In this document: piece by piece, positions 6,741 to 15,694 of the stretch | Layout: every line of letters begins with the position of its first letter | Position numbering within the stretch: the stretch's first letter is position 1 | DNA from: Alteromonas indica | GTDB lineage: Bacteria > Pseudomonadota > Gammaproteobacteria > Enterobacterales > Alteromonadaceae | Length of the DNA: 64,000 bases | Reading direction: 5' to 3' | Assembly (NCBI GenBank): GCA_003056425.1 | Contig: PYVY01000011.1 | Span: 1-64,000 of the forward strand | The notes under the pieces: model-generated | The model's input: the letters and a program-made list of their open reading frames with translations, nothing else | Told to the model about the DNA's origin: nothing | The model's database searches: none | Made by a program: the position numbers and the translations under genes

Positions 6741-6832
6741 ATGTTTCAGGTTGCTTAAGGCGCTTTTGCGGTTTTTTGCAGGGCTTAGGCCTTACTACGC
6801 CGGCTTAATGTGTGGTGATGAGCGCCGGCGGG

Positions 6833-7258
6833 TTACTCCGGCGCGGGGCCTCGATGTATCGTCATCATCAGCTCAGCTTCTGCTCTGGGAATATCACAGG
6901 CTTCGATAACCTCATCGATACTGGCCCCCTGTTTCACCAGTTCTGCGGCGCGTTGATACAAACGCATAGAGGGGTCTTGTAATTTCACTTCCTGCAACTG
7001 ATTCTGCAATGCTTCTAATTCACTTTGCAATTGCTGCAGGTGGCGGCCCTGCACCATCGACCGGCTTTGTTTTTCGTCTAACTGATGTTCAAAGCTACGA
7101 AGCTGTTCGTCCGAGTGCGTTAAACGCTGTTCAAACTCTGCCAGCAACACCGCGGTACGCCGTTGGGCACTTCTTGATTGCACACCCAGCGCTATCAGCA
7201 GTACCAAGGCAATAGCAGCTAATACTATTGCGATTACTGCTAGTTGGGATGCGGCCAT
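6833..7258 (-). CDS. DUF2802 family membrane-anchored coiled-coil protein
   Basis: A 141-residue protein with one N-terminal transmembrane helix (about residues 6-26), a long Gln/Glu-rich coiled coil (about 35-95), and a C-terminal segment (LYQRAAELVKQGASIDEVIE..) typical of DUF2802. Genes of this family commonly close the cheY-cheZ-cheA-cheB-parC-parP-cheW operon in polarly flagellated gammaproteobacteria. Its function is not established; the layout suggests an inner-membrane protein. A terminator-like hairpin between cheW and this gene means it may depend on read-through or its own promoter. It is the last intact flagellar-locus gene before the integron remnant. Confidence 0.8.
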   Translation of the reverse strand: MAASQLAVIAIVLAAIALVLLIALGVQSRSAQRRTAVLLAEFEQRLTHSDEQLRSFEHQLDEKQSRSMVQGRHLQQLQSELEALQNQLQEVKLQDPSMRLYQRAAELVKQGASIDEVIEACDIPRAEAELMMTIHRGPAPE

Positions 7259-7323
7259 AAAAATTCCTTAATCTGCTTTTATATCAAAAGATTAGCAAGC
7301 CAGCGCAGAAGATGCTATCAAAT

Positions 7324-7349
7324 AAAAAAGCAGGCATGAATGCCTGCTT
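7324..7349 (-). terminator. Rho-independent terminator after cheW
   Basis: Read on the minus strand, GCAGGCAT and ATGCCTGC form a perfect eight-base-pair stem with a two-base loop, followed by six T residues. It lies 24 bases after the cheW stop and should end or attenuate the long chemotaxis transcript. Confidence 0.85.
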
Positions 7350-7372
7350 ATAGCTTGCGGATAGCGAGCCTA

Positions 7373-7864
7373 TTATATATTGGTTAGTTCGTCCCACTCA
7401 TCATCGGTAAGTAGTTTATTTAAGTCGACCAAAATCAGCAGTTCACCATCACGGTTGCTTACGCCCTGAATAAACTTAGCGCTTTCTTCCGTGCCCACAT
7501 TCGGCGCACTATCAATTTCGGATGATTTCAGATAGACCACTTCTGCTACGCTATCGACTAAAATACCGACCACCTGCTCGTCTGACTCAATAATCACAAT
7601 ACGTGTATTATCGGTAGTTTCAGTAGGAGGTAAACCGAACCGGGCGCGGGTATCAATTACCGTAACCACATTACCACGCAGATTGATGATCCCCAGAACA
7701 TAGTCAGGTGCGCCGGGTACGGGAGCAATCTCGGTATAGCGCAGTACTTCTTGTACCTGCATCACGTTAATACCATAGGTTTCATCGCCAAGGCGATAGG
7801 TCACCCATTGCAAAACCTGATCGTTATTGTCTGGTGTATTATTGGTTATTCTTTCTTCATTCAT
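7373..7864 (-). CDS. cheW: Chemotaxis coupling protein CheW
   Basis: A 163-residue CheW of ordinary length. It bridges methyl-accepting receptors and the P5 domain of CheA in the signalling array. The fold shows the expected LQWVTYRLGDETYGINVMQVQEV start (residues about 19-41), the APDYVLGIINLRGNVVTVID core and the VVGILVDSVAEVVYL strands. It lies 23 bases after parP and precedes a strong terminator, so it is the last gene of the main chemotaxis transcript. Confidence 0.95.
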   Translation of the reverse strand: MNEERITNNTPDNNDQVLQWVTYRLGDETYGINVMQVQEVLRYTEIAPVPGAPDYVLGIINLRGNVVTVIDTRARFGLPPTETTDNTRIVIIESDEQVVGILVDSVAEVVYLKSSEIDSAPNVGTEESAKFIQGVSNRDGELLILVDLNKLLTDDEWDELTNI

Positions 7865-7887
7865 GAACCTGCTCCGATTGCCGGGTA

Positions 7888-8652
7888 CTAACCTTGACTT
7901 CCCAGGCCTTGGTTTAGCATTGAAATTAACTGATATACATTAACTAATGCACACATTTTGTCTTTTACCATCCCTGCTAACCAGGGACGTTTGCCTGTGA
8001 CTTCCCGCCATTTAACCTGATCTTTGGTTAAGGTGACGGTGTTCACCAGTTTGTCGCTGGCCAAACCCCAGGGGCTATCACCTAACATGATAAGATACTG
8101 ATAGTGTAGCTTTTCAGCCAGGTTTTGGTCATATTTTTCGGGCATTACCCATATTGCAGTATCGACCACATTGAGTTTTTGCTTACGATGCAGCATTACC
8201 CCTTTAAACCAGGGGGGCTTACCAAACAGAGGCCCCGTTTTTTCCAGACGGTGAATGCCACCCAATGTTATCAGTGGCACCGCCAGGGTAAGGCCTGCCA
8301 CTTCAAAAAACAGTGCCTGAAACTTATTGTCCAGTTGATCCTGTAACCGGGTAGCCGGTGCTGCCGGCACCGGTTCTAATACCTGATCAAACTGTTCCAG
8401 TAAGGCGGCTTCGCCGCTTAACTGGGGTAACGCTTCTAGTGAATCTGCAGTAACGGCTTCGTCACGTGGTAACGGCGGTGCTATGGGCGTATCTACCTCG
8501 TGAGAGGTCTGCAACTGACGGGTTGCTTCTTCCAGTAAACGGGCGGTGTTGGCCGTAATATCTGCTGGATTTTGCGGCTCGCTAAGTAACCCATCAAGAT
8601 AGGCTTCTACCACATCTTCATTTGCAAAAGGAGTTTGCTTATTGTTCATCAC
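7888..8652 (-). CDS. parP: ParP, CheW-like protein that stabilises polar chemotaxis arrays
   Basis: A 254-residue protein with a variable, proline- and alanine-rich N-terminal half (about 1-110) and a C-terminal CheW-like domain (FFEVAGLTLAVPLITLGG.., ending near 250). In Vibrio, ParP uses this domain to bind CheA and ties arrays to the pole through ParC. Identification rests on the domain layout and on the order parC-parP-cheW, which is conserved. Its start overlaps the parC end by 14 bases, indicating coupled translation. A plain second CheW is less likely because of the long N-terminal extension. Confidence 0.85.
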   Translation of the reverse strand: MMNNKQTPFANEDVVEAYLDGLLSEPQNPADITANTARLLEEATRQLQTSHEVDTPIAPPLPRDEAVTADSLEALPQLSGEAALLEQFDQVLEPVPAAPATRLQDQLDNKFQALFFEVAGLTLAVPLITLGGIHRLEKTGPLFGKPPWFKGVMLHRKQKLNVVDTAIWVMPEKYDQNLAEKLHYQYLIMLGDSPWGLASDKLVNTVTLTKDQVKWREVTGKRPWLAGMVKDKMCALVNVYQLISMLNQGLGSQG

Positions 8653-9421
8653 CTACCCCTGCGCCCAACGTTTTAAGCAATAAACGATACGCGCCCACGC
8701 CGCGGGTGCGCGGATACAATACTGAAGCAGGCAATTGCCCCAGGCTGGCGTCTCTGAAGTGCGTATCTACCGGAATCATTCCTTGCCACACATTATCCGT
8801 ATAATCGGTCATTAGCTTCGCCTGTGCCTGCAACGCAGCGCGGGTACGCCGGTCAAACATGGTGGGCACAATAATGGTATCAAAGGTTTTGTTCAGTGAA
8901 CGTCCCATAATGGTTAACGTATGAACCATTCTGTCTAACCCCTTAAGTGCTAAAAACTCGGTTTGCACCGGTATAATCACCTTATGACACGCAGCCAGTG
9001 CATTCACCATTAACACCCCTAACACCGGCGGGCAGTCCAGCAGCACGAAGTCAAATTCATCGGCCACGCAGGCCAGGGCTTTTTTTAGGATCAATCCCAT
9101 GCCCGGAGCGCTGCCCATTTGTCTGTCAAGGGTTGCCAGGGCCATGGTAGCGGGCAATACAAACAAGCCATCTACCTTTGTAGGACACAAGCAATCAAGC
9201 ACTTTATCGGCGGTAATAGGGTCTTTATTAATAAAAATATCGTAAACCGAAGCGGATTGTTCTTCAGCATCTATACCAAAATAATAACTTAACGAAGCAT
9301 GCGGATCGGTATCCACCAATAAAACCCGCTGATTGTGCTGCGCTAACAGCCCACCCAGCGTTACGGTTGTGGTGGTTTTTCCCACGCCGCCCTTTTGGTT
9401 GGCAATGGTCCAGATCTTCAT
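8639..9421 (-). CDS. parC: ParC, ParA/Soj-like ATPase for polar placement of chemotaxis arrays
   Basis: A 260-residue P-loop ATPase with the deviant Walker A motif NQKGGVGKTTTTVTLG (residues 8-23), Walker A' VDTDPHASLS, and Walker B FVLLDCPP. No ParB partner is adjacent, and the gene lies between cheB and parP, the standard place of the chemotaxis-specific ParC of Vibrio and relatives. There it forms a polar gradient that recruits signalling arrays. It should not be confused with topoisomerase IV subunit ParC. It is encoded 27 bases downstream of cheB. Confidence 0.9.
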   Translation of the reverse strand: MKIWTIANQKGGVGKTTTTVTLGGLLAQHNQRVLLVDTDPHASLSYYFGIDAEEQSASVYDIFINKDPITADKVLDCLCPTKVDGLFVLPATMALATLDRQMGSAPGMGLILKKALACVADEFDFVLLDCPPVLGVLMVNALAACHKVIIPVQTEFLALKGLDRMVHTLTIMGRSLNKTFDTIIVPTMFDRRTRAALQAQAKLMTDYTDNVWQGMIPVDTHFRDASLGQLPASVLYPRTRGVGAYRLLLKTLGAGVGDEQ

Positions 9422-9448
9422 CCTAGCTCTCCTGGATGCACATGTTTA

Positions 9449-10585
9449 TTACAACGCCATTTCAGTAATAATACAGCCGGCAATGTTATCTATACTGATA
9501 TTTTTCTGGGATATATTTTCTTTGGCAACCGCTTGAGGCATGCCATAAACGACACACGAGGCCTGGTCCTGGGCCCAAATATTGGCGCCTTTATCGCGTA
9601 ATAACTTGCAGCCCTCTTTACCATCGGCGCCCATGCCGGTCAAAATAACCCCAAGTACGTCCCCACCAAACAATTTGGCCAGGCTAGTAAAGGTAATATC
9701 CACACTGGGCTTATACGTTGCTTTATCGCTGGTATCTTCCACAATCCGCAAGTAATTACGAGTACCACGGCGTTCCACCTGCATCTGCTTGCCGCCGGGA
9801 GCTAAATAAGCCCAGCCCGCTTTCATTTCATCACCATCTGCAGCTTCTTTAACATTAATTTTGCAGTGGTGATTTAAACGTTGCGCAAACGCATGGGTAA
9901 ATGTGCCGGGCATGTGTTGTACCAGCACAATAGGGTAAGGGAAATTCGCGGGTAGCGGTGTCAAAACTTTTTGCAATGCAACCGGCCCGCCAGTAGAAGC
10001 GCCAATAGCCAAACAACTATAGCGCTTACCTGAGCGTGACACACTCGACACTGTAGGTTGCGCGGCGACTTCACTACGGCCAGTTAACATGGACGAACTG
10101 CGCACAAAGCTTTGCCTGGGAGCATTTGCCGGCATTGCAACTTCTGCCCGTTCATGCCGCGGCGCTGCCGCACGGCGGATGCCCACCCCTCGCCGGGCGA
10201 GCAGGCGCACCTTAGTTTGTAAGATACCCGAAACCTGTTTTCGATCCTGGGCAATATCTTCAAATCTTTTCGGTAAGAAGTCCAACGCGCCCGCTTCCAA
10301 TGCATCAAGCGTGGCCTGCGCACCCTGGTGGGTTAATGATGAAAACATCAAAATAGGCACCGGGCGCTTATTCATGATCGCTTTGACCGCGGAAATACCG
10401 TCCATAACCGGCATTTCCACATCCATGGTTACTACATCCGGGGCACAGGTTAGCAACATTTCTAATGCTTCCTGCCCGTTTCGGGCTTCACCTACTACGT
10501 TCAGCTCCCTGTCCTCGCTGAGAATCTCGCGAACACGTCGACGATAGAATGCTGAGTCGTCAACAATCAGAACTTTAAAAGCCAT
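9449..10585 (-). CDS. cheB: Chemotaxis response regulator and protein-glutamate methylesterase CheB
   Basis: A 378-residue two-domain enzyme. The N-terminal receiver carries the acidic pair D10-D11 region (LIVDDSAFYRRR) and the phospho-acceptor Asp in VVTMDVEMPVMDG. The C-terminal methylesterase shows the catalytic Ser in AIGASTGGPVAL, the His in VQHMPGTFTHAFA and the Asp in LTGMGADGKEG. Phosphorylated by CheA, it removes methyl groups from receptors to reset sensitivity. The interdomain linker (about 120-185) is longer than in enteric CheB. No cheR is adjacent in this window. Confidence 0.96.
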   Translation of the reverse strand: MAFKVLIVDDSAFYRRRVREILSEDRELNVVGEARNGQEALEMLLTCAPDVVTMDVEMPVMDGISAVKAIMNKRPVPILMFSSLTHQGAQATLDALEAGALDFLPKRFEDIAQDRKQVSGILQTKVRLLARRGVGIRRAAAPRHERAEVAMPANAPRQSFVRSSSMLTGRSEVAAQPTVSSVSRSGKRYSCLAIGASTGGPVALQKVLTPLPANFPYPIVLVQHMPGTFTHAFAQRLNHHCKINVKEAADGDEMKAGWAYLAPGGKQMQVERRGTRNYLRIVEDTSDKATYKPSVDITFTSLAKLFGGDVLGVILTGMGADGKEGCKLLRDKGANIWAQDQASCVVYGMPQAVAKENISQKNISIDNIAGCIITEMAL

Positions 10586-10614
10586 TTATGTGTTAATCCT
10601 TGTACGCCGCCCTG

Positions 10615-12867
10615 CTATGACCGACGTGCGTAGCGTTTTAACAGGCTTGGAATATCCAGAATAAGCGCTATCCCCCCATCCGAGGTTATCGTCGCACCGG
10701 CCATTCCAGGCGTGCCTTGTAACAATGCATCAAGAGGCTTAATCACCACCTCTTCCTGACCAATTAGAGCATCAACCACAAAGCCAACTTGCTGGGTACC
10801 AATCTGTACCACCACCACATGGCCTTTTTCACGGTCAATATCGGTAGGGCCACGCATTAGCCAGTCGCCAAGGAAGAACAAGGGAATAGCTTTTGACCGC
10901 ACTATCAAGGTGAGCTGGCCGTCTACCGTATTGGTTTTCTTAATGTCCATGTTAATGATTTCGCTAACCGCACCTAACGGTAGCGCAAAGGTCTGTTTAC
11001 CTACAATAATCATTAAGGTAGGCAAGATAGCCAAGGTCAGAGGAACTTTAATTTCCAGACGGGTGCCTTTACCCAGCTGCGAATCAATGTTTACCGTACC
11101 GTTGAGCTGGTTGATTTTGGTTTTCACCACATCCATACCCACACCACGGCCAGAAATATCACTAATTTCAGTCTTGGTCGAAAAGCCTGGCGCGAAAATC
11201 AGATTAAAGGCTTCTACATCTGACATTCGGGCGGCCGCGTCGGCATCCAGTACGCCGCGATTAATCGCGATTTCTTTAAGCTTTTCCGGGTCCATGCCCT
11301 TACCATCATCTTCGATGGTAAGTAGGATATGATCGCCCTCTTGCGAAGCCGACAACTTGACTGTGCCCATTCTGGGCTTGCCGGCTGCTTGTCGGTCATC
11401 GGGCATTTCGACCCCATGATCCACAGAGTTGCGCACTAAATGCACCAATGGATCGGCAAGTGCCTCGACCAGGTTTTTATCTAAATCGGTTTCTTCCCCT
11501 TCCAGCTCAAGCGTAATCTCTTTTTTCAGACTACGCGCCAGGTCGCGGACTACGCGGGGGAAGCGGCCAAAGACTTTTTTGATAGGCTGCATGCGGGTTT
11601 TCATCACCGCGCCTTGCAGATCGCCCGTTACCACGTCCAGGTTAGCTATAGCTTTAGACATGGCTTCATCGCTGGTATTTATTCCCAGGCTGAGCAGCCG
11701 GTTGCGCACTAATACCAGCTCGCCCACCATGTTCATGATCTGGTCTAAACGTTTAGTATCTACCCGTACCGTCGTTTCGGTTTGTTGCCCGCCACCACTG
11801 GCTTTTTTGTCTTCGCGTTTAGCCGCCGGTTTAGCGGCCTGCGGTTCCGCTGGTTTTGCGGGCGTTGCTTTCGGCGCAGCAGGCGTAGCAGCTTGTTGTT
11901 GCTGTTTGGCCTGAGTAATAGCCGCCGTAGCATCTACGTCAACTTTAACCCGCGGCTTTTCAGATTTTGGCGCAGCACTTTCGTCAGTTTTTAACGTGGG
12001 GGCCTGTCCTTTGCCATGAAGCTGGTCTAACAATGCTTCAAATTCGTCATCGGTGATTTCGTCACCGCCAGCGCCAGGCGCTGGTGAACTGGCTGACGGC
12101 GCAGGCGTGCTGGCGGCAGGTGCGGCGTCTTCAGCAGAAAACTGGCCTTTGCCATGCAGCTCGTCCAGCAATGCCTCAAATTCATCGTCGGTAATATCAT
12201 CGCCGGTTACCGCCGCGGTAGGCTTAGCCGGCTCGCTGGCAGGCGCTGGCCGCCCTGGCGCATTACTACCATGCAGCTCATCCAGCAGCTTCTCAAATTC
12301 ATCTTCAGTAATTTCTTCAATACCGCCTTGTGTGGCAGCGGTTTCATGCATCGCGGCCATTTCTGGTGCGGTGGGGGCAGGTTCCACAATCGCCTGAGCA
12401 GCGTCATCCATATTCAGATCATCGGTAGCCTGATGACCGGCTATGGTGCCGCTGTTGAAAATATTTTCATCGGGAGTTTCGGGTCGACTTAACTTATGCA
12501 GAATATCGACAAGGGCTGCGTCAGCCGGTTCCATTGGCTCGCGTTGTTTTACTTTTTCAAACATCGCTACCACCACATCGGTGGCCTGCAATATTACGTC
12601 CATTAACTCTGGGGTCAGCGTCCGCTGGCCATTACGCATTACGTCAAATACATTTTCCGCACCATGACATATCTCGACCAATTCGGTCAGCGACAGAAAA
12701 CCGGCACCACCTTTAACAGTATGATAGCCTCGAAAAATAGCATTAAGTAAATCACTGTCTTCCGGGTTATTTTCCAGATCGACCAGTTGCTCCTGCAACT
12801 GCTCCAGAATTTCACCAGCTTCAACCAGAAAGTCCTGTAAAATATCCTCGTCTACATCAAACGACAT
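10615..12867 (-). CDS. cheA: Chemotaxis histidine kinase CheA, with three repeats in the P1-P3 linker
   Basis: A 750-residue kinase. The Hpt domain contains the phosphorylated histidine H49 (YHTVKGGAG). The dimerisation, ATPase (HLVRNSVDHGVE, GRGVGMDVV) and CheW-like P5 domains follow from about residue 360. Between them is a long Ala/Pro-rich linker with three copies of an acidic helix close to ITDDEFEALLDELHGKG (about residues 185-200, 224-241, 270-287). In Vibrio the linker of CheA includes a localisation domain that binds ParP, which fits parC/parP in this operon; equating the repeats with it is inference. CheA phosphorylates CheY and CheB. Confidence 0.96.
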   Translation of the reverse strand: MSFDVDEDILQDFLVEAGEILEQLQEQLVDLENNPEDSDLLNAIFRGYHTVKGGAGFLSLTELVEICHGAENVFDVMRNGQRTLTPELMDVILQATDVVVAMFEKVKQREPMEPADAALVDILHKLSRPETPDENIFNSGTIAGHQATDDLNMDDAAQAIVEPAPTAPEMAAMHETAATQGGIEEITEDEFEKLLDELHGSNAPGRPAPASEPAKPTAAVTGDDITDDEFEALLDELHGKGQFSAEDAAPAASTPAPSASSPAPGAGGDEITDDEFEALLDQLHGKGQAPTLKTDESAAPKSEKPRVKVDVDATAAITQAKQQQQAATPAAPKATPAKPAEPQAAKPAAKREDKKASGGGQQTETTVRVDTKRLDQIMNMVGELVLVRNRLLSLGINTSDEAMSKAIANLDVVTGDLQGAVMKTRMQPIKKVFGRFPRVVRDLARSLKKEITLELEGEETDLDKNLVEALADPLVHLVRNSVDHGVEMPDDRQAAGKPRMGTVKLSASQEGDHILLTIEDDGKGMDPEKLKEIAINRGVLDADAAARMSDVEAFNLIFAPGFSTKTEISDISGRGVGMDVVKTKINQLNGTVNIDSQLGKGTRLEIKVPLTLAILPTLMIIVGKQTFALPLGAVSEIINMDIKKTNTVDGQLTLIVRSKAIPLFFLGDWLMRGPTDIDREKGHVVVVQIGTQQVGFVVDALIGQEEVVIKPLDALLQGTPGMAGATITSDGGIALILDIPSLLKRYARRS

Positions 12868-12879
12868 GCGCCTGCTCTC

Positions 12880-13629
12880 CTAAAAACCTAAGCTCGACAA
12901 AAGGTCATCAACATCATCCTGACCCTTTACAACGTCGTCGCGTTCTTCGGCATTAACTATAGGCCCTTCAGCTTCGACACCGCTGGTTATTTCTATATTA
13001 TCCGGTGGTGGCTGAACCCCAGATTCTGGTTCGCCAAACACCGTTAGCATGTTCACCAGGCTATCTTCGACTTCTTTCACCAGCTCAATAACCCGCCGAA
13101 TCACCTGACCGGTTAAATCCTGATAGCCCTGTGCCATAAGCACTTCGGTTAACAGACCGGTTAATTTTGCTGATTCACTGGATGTATCACTAAGCAAATC
13201 GTCTAAATCCGTACACAGTGCTTTAAACTCGCCTAACTCTATCTGGCGGGTCATCAGCTTTTTCCATTCTGGCATAATGGTGTCTATACGCTGGGTCAAA
13301 GCCTCAGCAATAGGCATGCTCGCTTCCACTGCATCCATCGTAGTGTTAGCGGCTTTTTCGGTTTCTTCGATAACGTAGGTCAACCGGGTTTGCGCATCCG
13401 GTATATCATCGTTGGCCAGGCCGGCAATGCGTTCATCGAGCTGAAAATTATTTAACGCATCATGTAATTGTCGGGTTAGTTTGCCCACTTCGGCAAATAA
13501 CTCAATTGACTCTTTTGTTGAAATGGCTTCCAACAATTCACGTGCTTCCGCGTTTTCGCCCTGTTCAAGATGAACAACCAACTGACGTGCTTCTTCAAGT
13601 GAGATAGGAACATTGACATTCGTCGACAT
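12880..13629 (-). CDS. cheZ: CheY-P phosphatase CheZ
   Basis: A 249-residue helical protein matching CheZ: a long four-helix region, with the catalytic Gln expected in MAQGYQDLTGQVIRRVIELV (about residues 165-184), and the C-terminal CheY-binding helix VDDLLSSLGF at the very end. It speeds dephosphorylation of CheY-P and so ends motor-switching signals. It lies between cheY and cheA in the usual order. Confidence 0.95.
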   Translation of the reverse strand: MSTNVNVPISLEEARQLVVHLEQGENAEARELLEAISTKESIELFAEVGKLTRQLHDALNNFQLDERIAGLANDDIPDAQTRLTYVIEETEKAANTTMDAVEASMPIAEALTQRIDTIMPEWKKLMTRQIELGEFKALCTDLDDLLSDTSSESAKLTGLLTEVLMAQGYQDLTGQVIRRVIELVKEVEDSLVNMLTVFGEPESGVQPPPDNIEITSGVEAEGPIVNAEERDDVVKGQDDVDDLLSSLGF

Positions 13630-13665
13630 CCAGTATTCCTCTTAAATCCCGTAAGATCGTCTGGA

Positions 13666-14049
13666 TTAACCTAAACGTTCAAAGATTTTATCTAGTTTTT
13701 CTTTTAGCGTAGCAGCCGTGAAAGGTTTTACCACGTAGCCGTTAACACCAGCTTGAGCTGCAGCAACAATTTGTTCTTTTTTCGCTTCTGCAGTTACCAT
13801 CAGCACTGGCAGGTGCTTAAGTTTGTCGTCTGCTCGAATCGCCCGCAACAAATCGATGCCCTGCATGCCCGGCATATTCCAATCTGTTACTACAAAGTCG
13901 AAATCGCCTTGTTGCAACATGGGTAATGCCGTGCTGCCATCATCAGCTTCCTGGATGTTGGAAAACCCCAAGTCCTTCAACAGGTTCTTTATGATTCGTC
14001 TCATAGTAGAAAAGTCATCTACCACGAGAATTTTCATATTTTTATCCAA
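13666..14049 (-). CDS. cheY: Chemotaxis response regulator CheY
   Basis: A single receiver domain of about 127 residues. It has the acidic pair in [11 protein letters not shown], the phosphorylated Asp in [12 protein letters not shown], the switch Thr in [12 protein letters not shown] and the conserved Lys in YVVKPFTA. CheY-P binds FliM and FliN to switch rotation. I place the start at TTG 14049 because GGAGG lies five bases upstream of it; the GTG at 14061 would overlap that site, and the ATG at 14037 lies 20 bases from it. Downstream of fliA, upstream of cheZ. Confidence 0.93.
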   Translation of the reverse strand: MDKNMKILVVDDFSTMRRIIKNLLKDLGFSNIQEADDGSTALPMLQQGDFDFVVTDWNMPGMQGIDLLRAIRADDKLKHLPVLMVTAEAKKEQIVAAAQAGVNGYVVKPFTAATLKEKLDKIFERLG

Positions 14050-14102
14050 AATGGCCTCCACCGGGGATTAAATTATTATGTTTTACTATTGATATTGTTG
14101 TA

Positions 14103-14831
14103 TTAACTATCGGCACGCCAGGTCTGCATTTTAGCTTTTAATTTCAACATCGCCTGACTATGAATCTGACTGACCCTTGATTCACTGACATCCAATACTT
14201 CGCCAATTTCCCGCAGGTTAAGTTCTTCATCGTAATACAGTGAAAGAACAATGGCTTCGCGCTCCGGTAAGGTCGTGATTGCATGGGCTAACGCTTTTTG
14301 AAACGCGCCCTGCATTAAATCTTCCAGTGGCGAATCATTACCCTGATTACCTTCGGTGGTAATCACATCTTCTGACACACCGAGATCTTCTATACCCACC
14401 AGTTTGCCTGCGTTCACTTCGTTGAGCATTTGGTGGTAATCATCAAGACTGACATTGAGCTTAGCAGCAATCTGCACATCGCGCGCGTCACGTCCTGTAT
14501 CTTTTTCAACCTGAGCAATGGCTTCAGTGATCGCCCGGCTGTTTTTGTGCACCGACCGGGGTGTCCAGTCGCCTTTACGTATTTCGTCGAGCATGGCACC
14601 ACGGATACGAATACCCGCAAACGTTTCGAAACTGGCTCCTTTCGAGCCATCGAAATTTTTGGCCGCTTCCAACAGGCCAATCATGCCTGCCTGTATAAGA
14701 TCGTCCACCAATACGCTCGCTGGTAAGCGGGCCATTAAGTGATGGGCTATCCGCTTAACCAGGGACGCGTGTCGCTCTACCAACTGTGCTTTGTCATTTT
14801 GCTGTCGGTAGGCAGCCGCTTTGCTATTCAA
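14103..14831 (-). CDS. fliA: Flagellar sigma factor FliA (sigma-28)
   Basis: A 242-residue sigma-70-family factor of the FliA group. Region 2 includes LVDDLIQAGMIGLLEAAKNFD and RIRGAMLDEIRKGDW; region 4 includes LPEREAIVLSLYYDEELNLREIG and SESRVSQIHSQAM. It directs transcription of late flagellar and chemotaxis genes and is held by FlgM until the hook is complete. Its start overlaps the end of flhG by four bases. A matching sigma-28 promoter is visible upstream of the flagellin at 61833-62657. Confidence 0.97.
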   Translation of the reverse strand: MNSKAAAYRQQNDKAQLVERHASLVKRIAHHLMARLPASVLVDDLIQAGMIGLLEAAKNFDGSKGASFETFAGIRIRGAMLDEIRKGDWTPRSVHKNSRAITEAIAQVEKDTGRDARDVQIAAKLNVSLDDYHQMLNEVNAGKLVGIEDLGVSEDVITTEGNQGNDSPLEDLMQGAFQKALAHAITTLPEREAIVLSLYYDEELNLREIGEVLDVSESRVSQIHSQAMLKLKAKMQTWRADS

Positions 14832-15694
14832 CGTTGCGTTCCTGTGGTTTTATGTGACACCAGCTGTTCAATGAAAAATTCCAGATGGCCACCTGGCTGG
14901 CTGGGTACCGGCCAATGCATTGCTTTAGTGGCCAGTTGTGAAATAGCCACAGCGGCCGGTGAGCCTGGATATGCATCGACAATAGAGGTTTGCTTACGGA
15001 CTGCCCGACGGATATTTTCATCAAACGGCACCGTTGCTACTAACTCTAAGGCAACATCTAAAAACCGCCCCGTGACTTTAGATAATTTACTGAATAACTC
15101 ATGACCTTCGCGGGTATCGCGAACCATGTTAGCCACAATTTTGAAGCGGAACACCCCGTGTTCACGGTTAAGAATTTTGATCAGTGCATAGGCATCGGTC
15201 AATGATGTAGGCTCATCGCACACCACCACCATGATATCCTGGGCCGCTTTGGAAAAGCTCAGCACCATGTCGGAGATCCCGGCAGCAGTATCCACTATCA
15301 GTACATCGACCTGCGAACGCAGCTCGCTGAAGGCGCGGATAAGCCCGGCATGTTCGGTTGGGGTCAGCTCAGTCATTGACTGAGTGCCAGAGGTAGCAGG
15401 GGCGATTTTAATGCCATGTGGCCCGGTAACCAGTACTTCATCTAACGTACATTCACCCGACAACACATGCGAAAGATTACGTTCTACACGCAGTCCAAGC
15501 ATTACATCGACATTCGCCAAACCCAGGTCAGCGTCAAGTACCATTACCCGCTTGCCCTGTTTAGCCATCGAAATGGCCGTATTTAGCGTAATGTTGGTCT
15601 TCCCTACACCACCTTTACCGCCTGTTACGGCGATAACTTTGATTAATCGTGACTGATTCATCTTTCGTAAGCTACTCGCTTGATCTTCAATCAT
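14828..15694 (-). CDS. flhG: FlhG (FleN), MinD-like ATPase controlling flagellar number
   Basis: A 288-residue deviant-Walker ATPase: VTGGKGGVGKTNITLN (residues about 23-38), LVLDADLGLANVD and LIVDTAAGISDMV. The N-terminal SSLRKMNQ segment resembles the helix that stimulates FlhF GTPase in other FlhG proteins. In polar flagellates FlhG limits flagellum number, in part by restraining FlrA/FleQ. The gene overlaps both flhF (four bases) and fliA (four bases), so the three are translationally linked. Confidence 0.95.
   Translation of the reverse strand: MIEDQASSLRKMNQSRLIKVIAVTGGKGGVGKTNITLNTAISMAKQGKRVMVLDADLGLANVDVMLGLRVERNLSHVLSGECTLDEVLVTGPHGIKIAPATSGTQSMTELTPTEHAGLIRAFSELRSQVDVLIVDTAAGISDMVLSFSKAAQDIMVVVCDEPTSLTDAYALIKILNREHGVFRFKIVANMVRDTREGHELFSKLSKVTGRFLDVALELVATVPFDENIRRAVRKQTSIVDAYPGSPAAVAISQLATKAMHWPVPSQPGGHLEFFIEQLVSHKTTGTQR

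Noticed and set aside
7888..8652. Second copy of CheW
   Set aside because: The long N-terminal extension and the place between parC and cheW fit ParP better.
8639..9421. Chromosome or plasmid partition ParA
   Set aside because: No parB or parS-like sites nearby; it is embedded in the chemotaxis operon in the standard place of the array-positioning ParC.
11429..12492. Long open frames on the plus strand opposite cheA
   Set aside because: They are mirror frames of an alanine-rich coding region and show low-complexity Ser/Arg-rich translations without starts or family resemblance.
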